A DNA stretch of 64,000 nucleotides, from the NCBI GenBank assembly GCA_022750115.1, contig JAKIWI010000005.1, positions 62,001 through 126,000 on the forward strand, read 5' to 3'. Position 1 is the stretch's first letter; every line of letters starts with the position of its first letter. The DNA comes from Thermoplasmata archaeon (GTDB lineage: Archaea; Thermoplasmatota; Thermoplasmata; Lutacidiplasmatales; UBA184). This document shows, one piece after another, positions 14,328-24,189 of the stretch. The translations under genes were made by a program, and so were the position numbers. The notes under the pieces were generated by a model that worked only from the letters and a program-made list of their open reading frames with translations, was not told where the DNA came from and made no database searches.

Positions 14328-15783
14328 GCCGGCGGTCGACCAGGAGTGCGTCGAAGGCTACCTCTTCACGCGCGGCCCCCCCCGGGTCCTCCTCGTTCGC
14401 CGACCTCCGCGCCGCGGACGCATCTGGGTCCCGGTGTCGGGCAAGGTGGATGCGACGGATCCCTCGTTCGCGGAAGCGCTGCGCCGCGAGATCGCCGAGG
14501 AGACCGGATTCACGGAGCTGGCCTCCGTCGAGCCGCTCGACTGGGAGGTACGCTTCGAGGGCCCGGACGGCCGACGCTGGCGGCTGCACTCCTTCCGAGT
14601 CGAGCTGGCAGACGCCGCGACCCCCCGGTTGAGCCGCGAACACGACTCGTTCGCGTGGTTCACGCTCCCTGAGGCGCGGGCCCGACTGTATTATCCGGAC
14701 AATCAGGAGGCGCTCGACCGACTCGCGGAGTGCATTGCGAGCGCCCTGCCGGCGCCTCCGAGGGCGGACGCGACCCCAGGACCACGTGCCGTGGTGGTGC
14801 CCCGCGTCGGACCGGATCTGTTCGCGGCGCTTCGCGCTGGGAACCATCGCAAGCTCGCCCTCCAGGTCCCGGCGGGGCTCGTCCGCAACGCCCACGACCT
14901 GGCAGCGCAGATCCGGGAAGCGGTCGGAGTTCCGGTGGTGATCGCGGCGCGGGCGTGCTTCGGCGCCTGCGATTTTCCTTCGACGTCGGAGACGCCGGGC
15001 GTCGATGGGCTCATCGTGCTCGGACACGCCCAGATCCCGAACGTACCCCTGGAGCGAACGACGTACTTCGTCGAGATGCGCGACCCGGGCGGGGACCCCG
15101 AGCATCTCGCCGAGCTCACCGAGGCCGCCCACGTGCCGCGCCGCCTCGGTCTCGTGGCGTCGGTCCAGCACCTGGACCTCGTTCCGTCGTTCGTTGCGGC
15201 GCTGACCCGCCGCGGCTACGCCGTGTCGCTCGGCTCGGGGGACCGGCGCCTCCAGTACCCGGCCCAAGCGCTCGGCTGCAACTACACGAGCGCGGAAGCG
15301 GTCGAGGCCGATGTCGACGCGTTCCTGTTCCTCGGCACGGGGCGATTCCACCCCCTCGGTCTCGCCTTCGCGGTCGACAAGCCCGTCTGGTCGCTCGACC
15401 CGCTGCAGGGCGCTGTGGAGCCGCCGATCGACCGCGGCGCCCTCGTGCGCCGAAGGCAGCTCCGTGTCGCCGGCTGCCGGGATGCGCGGCGCTGGGGAAT
15501 CCTCGTTTCCACGTTCGCCGGGCAGAACCGGAACGGGACGGCCCTCTCGCTGCAGGCGCGTGCGCGCAATCGCGGGCTCGAGGCGGAGCTGTTCGTGGCC
15601 GACCGCATCGACCCCCGCGACCTCGAGGGCCGCGACGTCCAAGCGTTCGTCAATACCGCCTGTCCGCGCATCGCCCTCGACGACGCCGAGCTCTACGCGA
15701 AACCGATCCTGACCGTGCCGGAGTTCCTGATGGCGATCGGGGAGCTCCCGCTGGAACCGTACCGATTCGACACCTACCACTAG
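14317..15783 (+). CDS. dph2: Nudix hydrolase domain fused to diphthamide synthase Dph2
   Basis: One continuous 488-residue frame joins two domains. Residues 11-145 form a Nudix fold with the box GKVDATDPSFAEALRREI followed by AEETG; the REIAEETG core is intact, but the upstream acidic position is shifted by one residue. Residues 155-488 are archaeal Dph2, which transfers the 3-amino-3-carboxypropyl group of SAM to the target histidine of EF2 through a radical 4Fe-4S enzyme. The three cluster cysteines are Cys-214 (ARACFGACDF), Cys-321 (ALGCNYTSAE) and Cys-449 (VNTACPRIAL). Archaeal Dph2 is normally about 340 residues and not fused. The GTG start overlaps the NAC gene. The Nudix half might clear a nucleotide by-product or act as a scaffold, but its role is unknown. 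Confidence 0.88.
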   Translation: MAAEPAVDQECVEGYLFTRGPPRVLLVRRPPRRGRIWVPVSGKVDATDPSFAEALRREIAEETGFTELASVEPLDWEVRFEGPDGRRWRLHSFRVELADAATPRLSREHDSFAWFTLPEARARLYYPDNQEALDRLAECIASALPAPPRADATPGPRAVVVPRVGPDLFAALRAGNHRKLALQVPAGLVRNAHDLAAQIREAVGVPVVIAARACFGACDFPSTSETPGVDGLIVLGHAQIPNVPLERTTYFVEMRDPGGDPEHLAELTEAAHVPRRLGLVASVQHLDLVPSFVAALTRRGYAVSLGSGDRRLQYPAQALGCNYTSAEAVEADVDAFLFLGTGRFHPLGLAFAVDKPVWSLDPLQGAVEPPIDRGALVRRRQLRVAGCRDARRWGILVSTFAGQNRNGTALSLQARARNRGLEAELFVADRIDPRDLEGRDVQAFVNTACPRIALDDAELYAKPILTVPEFLMAIGELPLEPYRFDTYH

Positions 15784-15878
15784 TCCCGCGTCCTCACGCC
15801 CCTCGATCGGGGGTGGCGGACCGACCCGGAAGTCAGCCGAAACCTCGATAGGCGGCCTCCTGCCATGGTTCGAGGATC

Positions 15879-16280
15879 ATGGGCGCGACTCGCTGGCTCG
15901 GGCCCGGGCTCATCGTCCTGGGGCTCGTCCTCATCGGGGCCGCGGTCGCGACGGGCGCCGCCCGGTTCGCCGTCGTCGTCGTGTTCCCGGTGTTCTTCGG
16001 AGGGGCCTCCGCGCTCTTCCTGGGCGGTGTGCTGTCCGTGTTCCTCGGGGTTTTCTTCCTCCCCCTCGCGTTCGATCCGGGCCGGAGGGAGAGCGAACCG
16101 CTCGCATCCCCCCTGGCGGACGAGTCGACTCCCGGCTCCGGCGGATTCCTCCTGATCGGTCCGGTCCCGATCTTTTTCGGGGCGTGGAAACACCCACGAC
16201 GCCGGACGTACTGGCTCGCGGTCGCGGTGGGAGCCGTGCTGCTGGTCGCGGTGCTCGTCGCCGCCCTGTGGCTCGGCTAG
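15879..16280 (+). CDS. DUF131 (TIGR00304) small membrane protein
   Basis: This 133-residue protein has about four hydrophobic segments and the family signature GGFLLIGPVPIFFG in the second half. DUF131 proteins are widespread in archaea and have no known function. The N-terminal segment begins MGATRWLGPGLIVLGLVLIG. A charged loop of about 25 residues separates the two hydrophobic halves. It converges with pdxT and overlaps its stop by four bases. The start follows the Dph2 gene by 95 bp. Confidence 0.75.
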   Translation: MGATRWLGPGLIVLGLVLIGAAVATGAARFAVVVVFPVFFGGASALFLGGVLSVFLGVFFLPLAFDPGRRESEPLASPLADESTPGSGGFLLIGPVPIFFGAWKHPRRRTYWLAVAVGAVLLVAVLVAALWLG

Positions 16281-16873
16281 TCGGATGCCCCGGTCTCGCG
16301 GAGGAACGCCTCGGCGAGCCGGGGGTCCCCGGAGAGCTCGGGGTGGAACGTCAGGCCCCAGATCTTCGGAGACCGCACTCCCACGACCTCGTCGCCCCGC
16401 CAAGCGAACGGCTTCGCCGATCGTCCGACCTCGAGGATCCGCGGGGCCCGGATGAAGACGCCCGGGAACCGGTCTCCCTGGAGTCCCGTGACGCGGACCC
16501 CGTCCTCGAACGACTCGCGCTGTCGGCCGAACTCGTTGCGTCGGACGCTGACGTCGAGGACGCGCAGCCCCGTCGGGTCCCGCCCGCCCCGGCTCGGTTC
16601 GAGTCGCTCGGCGAGCAAGATCAGCCCGGCGCAGGTGCCGAGCACGGGCAATCCGCGGCCAATCCGCTCCTGCAGCGGGAGGCGGAGGCCGTTGCGGTCG
16701 ATGAGCTCGCTGATCGCGGTGCTCTCCCCGCCGGGGATGACGAGCGCGTCGACCCCGGCGAGCTCGTGCGGTGTCCGGACCAAGCGGACCCCTTGCGGGC
16801 CGACGACGCCCGCGAACGCGGCGCGATGCTCGGGCACGTCGCCCTGGAGAGCGAGGACGCCGACGGTCGTCAC
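16277..16873 (-). CDS. pdxT: Pyridoxal 5'-phosphate synthase glutaminase subunit
   Basis: PdxT (198 residues) is the class I glutamine amidotransferase that supplies ammonia to PdxS (Pdx1) for direct synthesis of pyridoxal phosphate. Motifs are VGVLALQGDVPEH at the start, VIPGGESTAI, the nucleophile in GTCAGLILLA, and FHPEL with the His-Glu pair. The ATG overlaps the hmgA stop by four bases, so it is the last gene of a grpE-hmgA-pdxT run. pdxS is not in this window. PLP-dependent enzymes such as the aminotransferase at 2.6 kb would use its product. Confidence 0.93.
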   Translation of the reverse strand: MTTVGVLALQGDVPEHRAAFAGVVGPQGVRLVRTPHELAGVDALVIPGGESTAISELIDRNGLRLPLQERIGRGLPVLGTCAGLILLAERLEPSRGGRDPTGLRVLDVSVRRNEFGRQRESFEDGVRVTGLQGDRFPGVFIRAPRILEVGRSAKPFAWRGDEVVGVRSPKIWGLTFHPELSGDPRLAEAFLRETGASD

Positions 16874-18177
16874 GACGCGCCGCCGCGCCGGAGCTCCTCG
16901 AGGATCTCCTTGGCGCGGTCGATCCGGATGGCGTGCTCCGCGATGAGCCGCTCGACGACGCGGTCGATCTCGTCCGGCCGGGCGCCGGCGGTCGTGGCGA
17001 TGTTGCGCGCGTGGAGCCCCATGTGCCCGCGCTGGATCCCCTCGGTCGCGAGCGCACGCAACGCGCCGAAGTTCTGAGCGAGGCCGACGGACGCGAGGAT
17101 CTCGGCGAGTTCGCTCGCGTGCTTCACGCCGAGGAGCTTGACGTTCGCCTTCGCGGTGGGATGCACGGCGGTCGCGCCCCCGATGAGGCCCACCGCGATG
17201 GGCAGCTCGATCGTGCCGACGAGGTCGCCCTCGGAGTTCTTCTCATACGTCGAGAGCGGTTTCACGACGCCGCCGTCGTCCTTTGCGAGGAACGCGGCAT
17301 AGGTGTGCGCGCCGCTTTCGATGGCGCGGGAGTCGTTCCCGGTGGCGACGACGACCGCCGAGATGCCGTTCATGATCCCCTTGTTGTGGGTCGCGCACCG
17401 GAACGGGTCGACGGCGGCGAGGGTCGACGCATCGAGGATCGCCTCGACGACCTCGGCGCCGGTCGCGTGTTCCGTCGCGAGCTTCGCGGCCGGGAACGTC
17501 GCTGTGGCGCGGGCGAGCCGGTAGACGGCGAGGTTGGAGATGATCCGGAGGACGACGCGGCCGTGGGCGAGCTCGGCGACCTGGGGCGCGAGCGCCTCGC
17601 ACATGGTGTTGACGGCGTTCATGCCACCGGCATCGCGGGCGTCGACGAGCAGGTGCAGCACGAGCATGGTGCCCCGCGGGGACGGGACGATGCGGACCTC
17701 GAGGTCGCGGGCCCCGCCGCCGAACTTGACCAGCATCGGGTCCCGCTCGTTCGCCGACTTCAGGAGCCGCTCCTTCGCGTCGAGGATCCGGTGGCGGCCG
17801 CCCGACGGGTCAGCGACGTCGACGACCTGGATCTGGCCGATCATGACCGGTAGGGTCGTGGAGGCGCGGAATCCGCCCGTCCCGCGCGCGACCTTTGCGG
17901 AGTTCGAGGCGGCGGCGACGACGCTCGGCTCCTCGATCGCCATCGGGACGAGGACGTCGCGCCCGTTGACCTGGAAGTTCGTCGCGACGCCGAGCGGCAG
18001 GGCAAACGAACCGATGACGTTCTCGATCATCCGGCCGAACAGCCCGGGGTCGATCCCGGGCGGGAACTCGTAGGCGGTGGCCTCCTCGTCCGTGAGGCCG
18101 GCCCACTCCTGGACGAACCGGCGGCGCTCGGCGGTCGACAGCTTGTAGAATCCCGAGATCTCGGAAGATTTCGTCAT
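16870..18177 (-). CDS. hmgA: Class II hydroxymethylglutaryl-CoA reductase
   Basis: HMG-CoA reductase makes mevalonate, the precursor of archaeal isoprenoid lipids. This 435-residue enzyme is of class II, as in Archaeoglobus and Thermoplasma, rather than the class I form of most archaea. Diagnostic stretches are MIENVIGSFALPLGVATNFQ and MAIEEPSVVAAASN with Glu-83, GGMNAVNTMCEALAP, HNKGIMNGI with Lys-266, VVVATGND with Asp-282, and RGHMGLHARNIA with the catalytic His. The position of Glu-83 agrees with the Pseudomonas mevalonii enzyme. In an archaeon with no other HMG-CoA reductase it would be biosynthetic. It starts 21 bp behind grpE and overlaps pdxT. Confidence 0.94.
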   Translation of the reverse strand: MTKSSEISGFYKLSTAERRRFVQEWAGLTDEEATAYEFPPGIDPGLFGRMIENVIGSFALPLGVATNFQVNGRDVLVPMAIEEPSVVAAASNSAKVARGTGGFRASTTLPVMIGQIQVVDVADPSGGRHRILDAKERLLKSANERDPMLVKFGGGARDLEVRIVPSPRGTMLVLHLLVDARDAGGMNAVNTMCEALAPQVAELAHGRVVLRIISNLAVYRLARATATFPAAKLATEHATGAEVVEAILDASTLAAVDPFRCATHNKGIMNGISAVVVATGNDSRAIESGAHTYAAFLAKDDGGVVKPLSTYEKNSEGDLVGTIELPIAVGLIGGATAVHPTAKANVKLLGVKHASELAEILASVGLAQNFGALRALATEGIQRGHMGLHARNIATTAGARPDEIDRVVERLIAEHAIRIDRAKEILEELRRGGAS

Positions 18178-18198
18178 GGATCGTACTCGCGCCGTCTG

Positions 18199-18795
18199 CT
18201 AGAGCAGGAACGGGAGGTCATCCGACTCTTCGTCCGCCGGCGGGGTCTTGACGAGGGCCTGCGTCTCGACGGTCCGCTGGCGGGCCACCACGACCTTGGC
18301 GGGCCGGAGCAGTCCCCCCGGAAACGCGTACCCCTGCTGGACGACGGCGGCGATTGTGCCGTCGGGCGCGACTTCCGTCGGCTTCGCCTCGCCGACCGCC
18401 TCGTGCTCGTCGGAGCGAAACGTCTCGCCCGGCTTCGCCACCACGCGGACCCCCTGCTGGTCGAGGAAGGTCGCGAGCGATTTCTGCAGCATCTCGACGC
18501 CCCGCCGGACCGGGTCGGACGGCGGCAGCTTCTGGACGGCCTCGACGGCGCGCTCCGAGGCTTCGACCGTCGGCAGCACCGCGCGGAGCACGTCGGCCTG
18601 ACTCTGACGGCGCAGCGCCTCGCGTTCCCGATCAGTCCGGCGGCGGTAGTTCTCGAAATCGGAGTAGAGGTAGGTGAACCGCTTCGCCCATTCCTCCGCC
18701 GTCGGCTCGGTCGCCCCCGGGGCGGTCGGTTCCACCGCCGCCGGCTCGGCAGGGTCGGGGGCAGCGCCGTCCGGCATCGTCTTCGTCGCGTCCAC
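18199..18795 (-). CDS. grpE: GrpE nucleotide-exchange factor
   Basis: GrpE releases ADP from DnaK (Hsp70). The 198-residue protein has an acidic Ala/Pro-rich N-terminus, a long helix (FENYRRRTDREREALRRQSQ, which carries the typical NYR motif) and a C-terminal beta-wing (VAKPGETFRSDEHEAVGE, then IAAVVQQGYAFPGGLLRPAKV). All are intact. The GTG start at 18795 is preceded by an AAATAA box at about 20-26 bp, fitting a leaderless transcript. DnaK and DnaJ are not adjacent, as they often are elsewhere. ClpB, their disaggregase partner, is encoded at 39.6-42.2 kb. The set is of bacterial origin in archaea, by established knowledge of the family. Confidence 0.93.
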   Translation of the reverse strand: MDATKTMPDGAAPDPAEPAAVEPTAPGATEPTAEEWAKRFTYLYSDFENYRRRTDREREALRRQSQADVLRAVLPTVEASERAVEAVQKLPPSDPVRRGVEMLQKSLATFLDQQGVRVVAKPGETFRSDEHEAVGEAKPTEVAPDGTIAAVVQQGYAFPGGLLRPAKVVVARQRTVETQALVKTPPADEESDDLPFLL

Positions 18796-18827
18796 GAGAG
18801 CGGTTTATTTGGGGTTTGGGTCGCGGC

Positions 18828-19586
18828 CTACAGCCCGGGCTGGAGCGCGAGCGTCACGAGCAGCACGGCGGCGGCGGTGCCGAAGCCGATTCCGACGATC
18901 TCGAGGATTCCGCGGTACCACGGGCGACCCGAGTAGATCGCCGAGATCAGTCCGACGCCCGCCAGCTCCGCCGCACCGATCGCGACGGAGAGCTCAAGGT
19001 TCTGGAACACGGACATCGAGGTGACGAGGTACGGAATCGCCGGTAAGAGACCGCCCAGCAGGTAGAACACGCCGATCGTGCCCGCGTGCGAGATCGGCTC
19101 CGACTCCGGCTGGGGGGGGAGCCCGAGCTCGTCGATCATCATCGTATCGACCCAGAATTTCTTGTCCGCCGTCAGGCGGCGCAGAAGGATCGCGATCTCC
19201 TCGTCGTTGAACCCTCGGGCCCGATAGATCGTCTCCATCTCCCGACGCTCCTCGTCGGGCTTCTCTTCGACCTCGCGCTCCTCCCTCGCTCGCTCGCGGA
19301 GGATGAGGTCGGCCTTCGCGCGGGCCCCGAGGAGGGCTCCCGTGAACATCGAGAGGCTGCCCGCGACGGCGGCGGCCACGATCGTGAGGAAGACGCCGGC
19401 GTGGTCGAGTCGCACCACGGCGGCGGTCGCCACGGACAACGAGATCGCCGTGATCACGCCATCGAGGACACCGAAGACGGAGTCCTCCAGGCGGTTCGCG
19501 CCGGCCGCCTTGTGACCTTCCTGCAACGCGCGAGCCTGCGCGTCGGGATGGCTCGCGGAGGCGCCCGCCGTTTGGATCCCCGACAC
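18828..19586 (-). CDS. VIT1/CCC1-family metal transporter
   Basis: This protein of about 252 residues belongs to the VIT1/CCC1 family of iron or manganese transporters. The family start RLEDSVFGVLDGVITAISLSV is followed by a helix with AGSLSMFTGALLGARAKADL. A charged cytoplasmic domain rich in Glu (REREREVEEKPDEERREME-like, then YRARGFNDEEIAILL) holds the metal-binding helices, and two or three further membrane helices complete the C-terminus. The GTG at 19586 is chosen because a TTAT box lies about 27 bp upstream; a longer frame to 19679 is low-complexity. Direction and substrate (Fe2+ or Mn2+) are inferred from the family. It is divergent from gyrB. Confidence 0.82.
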   Translation of the reverse strand: MSGIQTAGASASHPDAQARALQEGHKAAGANRLEDSVFGVLDGVITAISLSVATAAVVRLDHAGVFLTIVAAAVAGSLSMFTGALLGARAKADLILRERAREEREVEEKPDEERREMETIYRARGFNDEEIAILLRRLTADKKFWVDTMMIDELGLPPQPESEPISHAGTIGVFYLLGGLLPAIPYLVTSMSVFQNLELSVAIGAAELAGVGLISAIYSGRPWYRGILEIVGIGFGTAAAVLLVTLALQPGL

Positions 19587-19716
19587 CGCACGGGCCAACC
19601 GATTGCCCCCATAACTTGAGCGGGACGCGCACCTCCGGAAGCGCCGGAAAATCGCCGCCCGGGGCCCGCTCCGGGCCACCGTTCTGGGGTCCCGGATTTC
19701 AGTTCCGAGCCAACCG

Positions 19717-19723
19717 TTATAAT
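19717..19723 (+). promoter_or_regulatory. TATA box upstream of gyrB
   Basis: TTATAAT lies about 50 bp before the gyrB ATG. With transcription starting about 25 bp downstream, gyrB would have a short 5' leader of 20-25 bases, unlike the leaderless genes elsewhere in the window. Confidence 0.5.
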
Positions 19724-19764
19724 CGCCGTCCGACTCGGTTTTTTCGCCGAGAAATCGGCGGTAG

Positions 19765-21684
<1,920 letters not shown>

Positions 21685-21751
21685 CCCGCCGCTCCGACCG
21701 ATGGTTTAAGCCCCGTCCGCAAAACTCCCCACCGAGGATCCGCCTCGGACG

Positions 21752-22711
21752 ATGGCCGGCAGCGTCACACTCGCCGAGGTGCTGAAGTCGCTCGGCGACC
21801 GCCCCGATCGACCTCCCCCGCATCCGGTCGTCCATGGCGCGTCCGGAACGCTCCTGACGTTGTCCGTCCCGGGGACCCCGTCGTCCTCGTGGCGCGGCAT
21901 CTGGGTTCGACCGGATGGCGTCGACTTCCTCGGCGACCCCCCCCCCCCGACGGGCATCAGCCGCTCCTTCCGTCTCCAGGGCGACTCGGCGAAGGTCGTC
22001 GACCTGATCGCGGACACCACCCGTCGCTACCTCGAGGCGGTCGAGGCGGTGGACGAGAAGCTCGCGGGTCTTCAGACGCGGGGGAGGGAGGTGCCGGCGG
22101 GCGAGGTCTGGGTCCTTCACCGCGAGGTCGCGGGGCTCCGCGCGATGGTCGGCCGAGCGACCGTCGTCCTCGCCGAGCTGGGCGGTCCGTCGCTCCCGCG
22201 GTTCCCCGGCATCGAGCGGGCGCTCGGCGCCGTCGAGCGGGAGGTCGACCGCGCGCGGGACCTCACCCTCGGGGTGCAGCAGTCGCTGTCGGACCTGATC
22301 CTGCTGCGCAACGCCGAAGAATCCAACCGGATCGCCGAGGCCGCGAACCAGCTGTCGCGAACCTCCAACCGCATCGCCGAGCTCGCGAACATCTCGAACA
22401 TTCGCATGCTGGGCATCACGTACATCGCGCTCGTCCTCGGGCTGGTGAGCGCCGTCGTCCTGATCCCGAACACGGGGGCCACCATCCTCGGCATGCCGTC
22501 CGCCGCGTGGGTCCCGGGGTACTGGGTGGATGGGATCTTGGTCGTCCTCGCCATCGTCCCGATCGTCGGGGTGTTCTCCCTCCGCTGGGTGCAACGGATC
22601 CTCCGGGACCTCCACGAGTCGGAAACGCGGGCCGGCGAGGGTCTCGCGGACCTGCCCGAGCTCCAGGCGAGCGGTGGGGCGGGCCGACCCCTCGGGCGAA
22701 ACCACATCTAG
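21752..22711 (+). CDS. CorA-like membrane protein with two C-terminal helices
   Basis: This 319-residue protein is of uncertain family. Its N-terminal 90 residues are soluble and Pro-rich, residues 95-215 look like long helices (AVEAVDEKLAGL, EANRIAEAANQLSRTSNRIAEL), and two hydrophobic segments near the C-terminus (LGITYIALVLGLVSAVVLI and GILVVLAIVPIVGVFSL) end with a basic tail. This is the layout of CorA-type cation channels, with a long stalk helix and two membrane spans. The GMN signature that CorA needs between the spans is absent; GMPSAAW lies at about that place. It may be a divergent CorA relative or an unrelated coiled-coil membrane protein. A run of cytosines near 21940 encodes four prolines. 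A TTTAAG box precedes the gene. Confidence 0.6.
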   Translation: MAGSVTLAEVLKSLGDRPDRPPPHPVVHGASGTLLTLSVPGTPSSSWRGIWVRPDGVDFLGDPPPPTGISRSFRLQGDSAKVVDLIADTTRRYLEAVEAVDEKLAGLQTRGREVPAGEVWVLHREVAGLRAMVGRATVVLAELGGPSLPRFPGIERALGAVEREVDRARDLTLGVQQSLSDLILLRNAEESNRIAEAANQLSRTSNRIAELANISNIRMLGITYIALVLGLVSAVVLIPNTGATILGMPSAAWVPGYWVDGILVVLAIVPIVGVFSLRWVQRILRDLHESETRAGEGLADLPELQASGGAGRPLGRNHI

Positions 22712-22736
22712 CGGCCGGCGTGTCGGCCGCCCCGGC

Positions 22737-24041
22737 ATGGCGTCGACTCCCACCGTGTTCCGCGACGCCCTCGTCGTCACGCAGGACGCCGAGCGGCGGG
22801 TCGTTCGCGCCGACGTCCGGGTCGAGAACGGCCGGTTCGTCCACGTGGGCGAGCGGGCCCCCTCCGAAGGGGCGGAGGTCGTCGACGCCCGCACGTTCGC
22901 GATCGTCCCCGGGTTCGTCAACGCCCACACGCATGTCGCGATGGCCCCGCTGCGGGGCCTCGCCGACGACCGTGACCTCGGCGGGTTCCTCGAGCGGCTG
23001 TTCGCGGTCGACGCGAAGCGCACCGAGGCGGACGTCGAGGCCGGCGCGCTCGCGGGGGTCGCGGAGATGCTGCTGTCCGGGACGACCTCGTTCCTCGACC
23101 TCTACTACTTCGAGGACGGCGTGGCGCGCGCGGTCGACGCGCTCGGCGCGCGCGGCTTCCTCGGCTGGGCCGTGCTCGATCCCGAGCTCACGACGCAGAA
23201 GGGCGCCCCGCTCGACAACGCGAAAGCGTTCATCCAGCGGTGGTCCGGAAACGCCCGCGTCCAGCCGCTCGTCGCCCCCCAGGGCGTCTACGTCTGCAAC
23301 GAGGCGACGTGGCTCGGGGCGAAGGCGATCGCGGAGACGAACCACACGCTCGTCCACTACCACCTCTCCGAAACGCGCCGCGAGGTCCACGAGCACGAGA
23401 AGAAGACCGGACTCCGGCCTCCGCTCTGGCTCGATAAGATCGGGTTTCTCGGGCCCGGCCAGGTGGCGGCGCACGGTGTGTGGATGATGCGGCGCGAGAT
23501 CGAGACCCTCGCTCGCCGGTCGGTGGGGGTCGCCCACTGTCCCAGTTCGAACATGAAGCTCGCGACCGGCGGCGTGGCCCCGGTCCGGGAGATGCGCGAG
23601 TGCGGCATCGCGGTCGGCCTGGGGACCGACTCCGTCGCGAGCAACAATTCGCTTTCCATGCTGCGCGAGATGCACATCGCCGGGCTGTTGCAGAAGCACC
23701 AGACCTGGGATACTTCGGTCCTCCCCGCGCAGGTGCTCCTCGACATGGCGACCATCGAGGGGGCTCGCCTGCTCGGTCGGGCCGCCGACCTCGGCTCGGT
23801 CGAGGTGGGCAAACGGGCCGATTTCTCGCTGGTCCGACTCGACCATCCGACGCTCCTCCCGGCGCGGCCCGCGGCGATCGTCTCGCACCTCGCCTACTCG
23901 GCGAGCGAAGAGGCGTTTGACTCGGTGTTCGTGGCCGGGGAACCGGTCGTGCGCGGCCGGGAACTGGTCCGCGGTTCGTGGCCCGAAATCCGATCGGCCG
24001 CGGAGGCCGCGGCGGACGCTCTCTGGCGCGCCGTCCCGTGA
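22737..24041 (+). CDS. mtaD: MTA/SAH deaminase-type amidohydrolase
   Basis: This 434-residue metal-dependent amidohydrolase resembles the 5-methylthioadenosine/S-adenosylhomocysteine deaminases that salvage products of SAM-dependent reactions. Metal ligands are visible in VNAHTHVAMAPLRG (HxH), HYHLSE, VAAHGVWM and LGTDSVASNNSLSMLREM (Asp). HCPSSNMKLATGGVAP is typical of the subfamily. DLGSVEVGKRADFSLVRLDH is the composite-domain strand found at the C-terminus. The ATG at 22737 follows the upstream gene by 25 bp. Related chlorohydrolases and guanine deaminases share the fold, so the exact purine substrate is inferred. Confidence 0.85.
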   Translation: MASTPTVFRDALVVTQDAERRVVRADVRVENGRFVHVGERAPSEGAEVVDARTFAIVPGFVNAHTHVAMAPLRGLADDRDLGGFLERLFAVDAKRTEADVEAGALAGVAEMLLSGTTSFLDLYYFEDGVARAVDALGARGFLGWAVLDPELTTQKGAPLDNAKAFIQRWSGNARVQPLVAPQGVYVCNEATWLGAKAIAETNHTLVHYHLSETRREVHEHEKKTGLRPPLWLDKIGFLGPGQVAAHGVWMMRREIETLARRSVGVAHCPSSNMKLATGGVAPVREMRECGIAVGLGTDSVASNNSLSMLREMHIAGLLQKHQTWDTSVLPAQVLLDMATIEGARLLGRAADLGSVEVGKRADFSLVRLDHPTLLPARPAAIVSHLAYSASEEAFDSVFVAGEPVVRGRELVRGSWPEIRSAAEAAADALWRAVP

Positions 24042-24189
24042 CGGACCATCGCCGGACCTCGCCAAGCACCCGCGATCCCCCCGCCCATAGTCCGGCGGCG
24101 CCTGAGACGGCGGAGCGAAGGTAGAAACCCCTCCTCCCGTCCCCCGACGCGGCGACGGCGCGTCGGCCGTCCCGACGGGAAGGAGACAG

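Noticed and set aside
21930-21960. Cytosine run in the CorA-like gene as a phase-variation tract or frameshift
   Set aside because: The frame is uninterrupted across it and encodes prolines that fit the Pro-rich local sequence.
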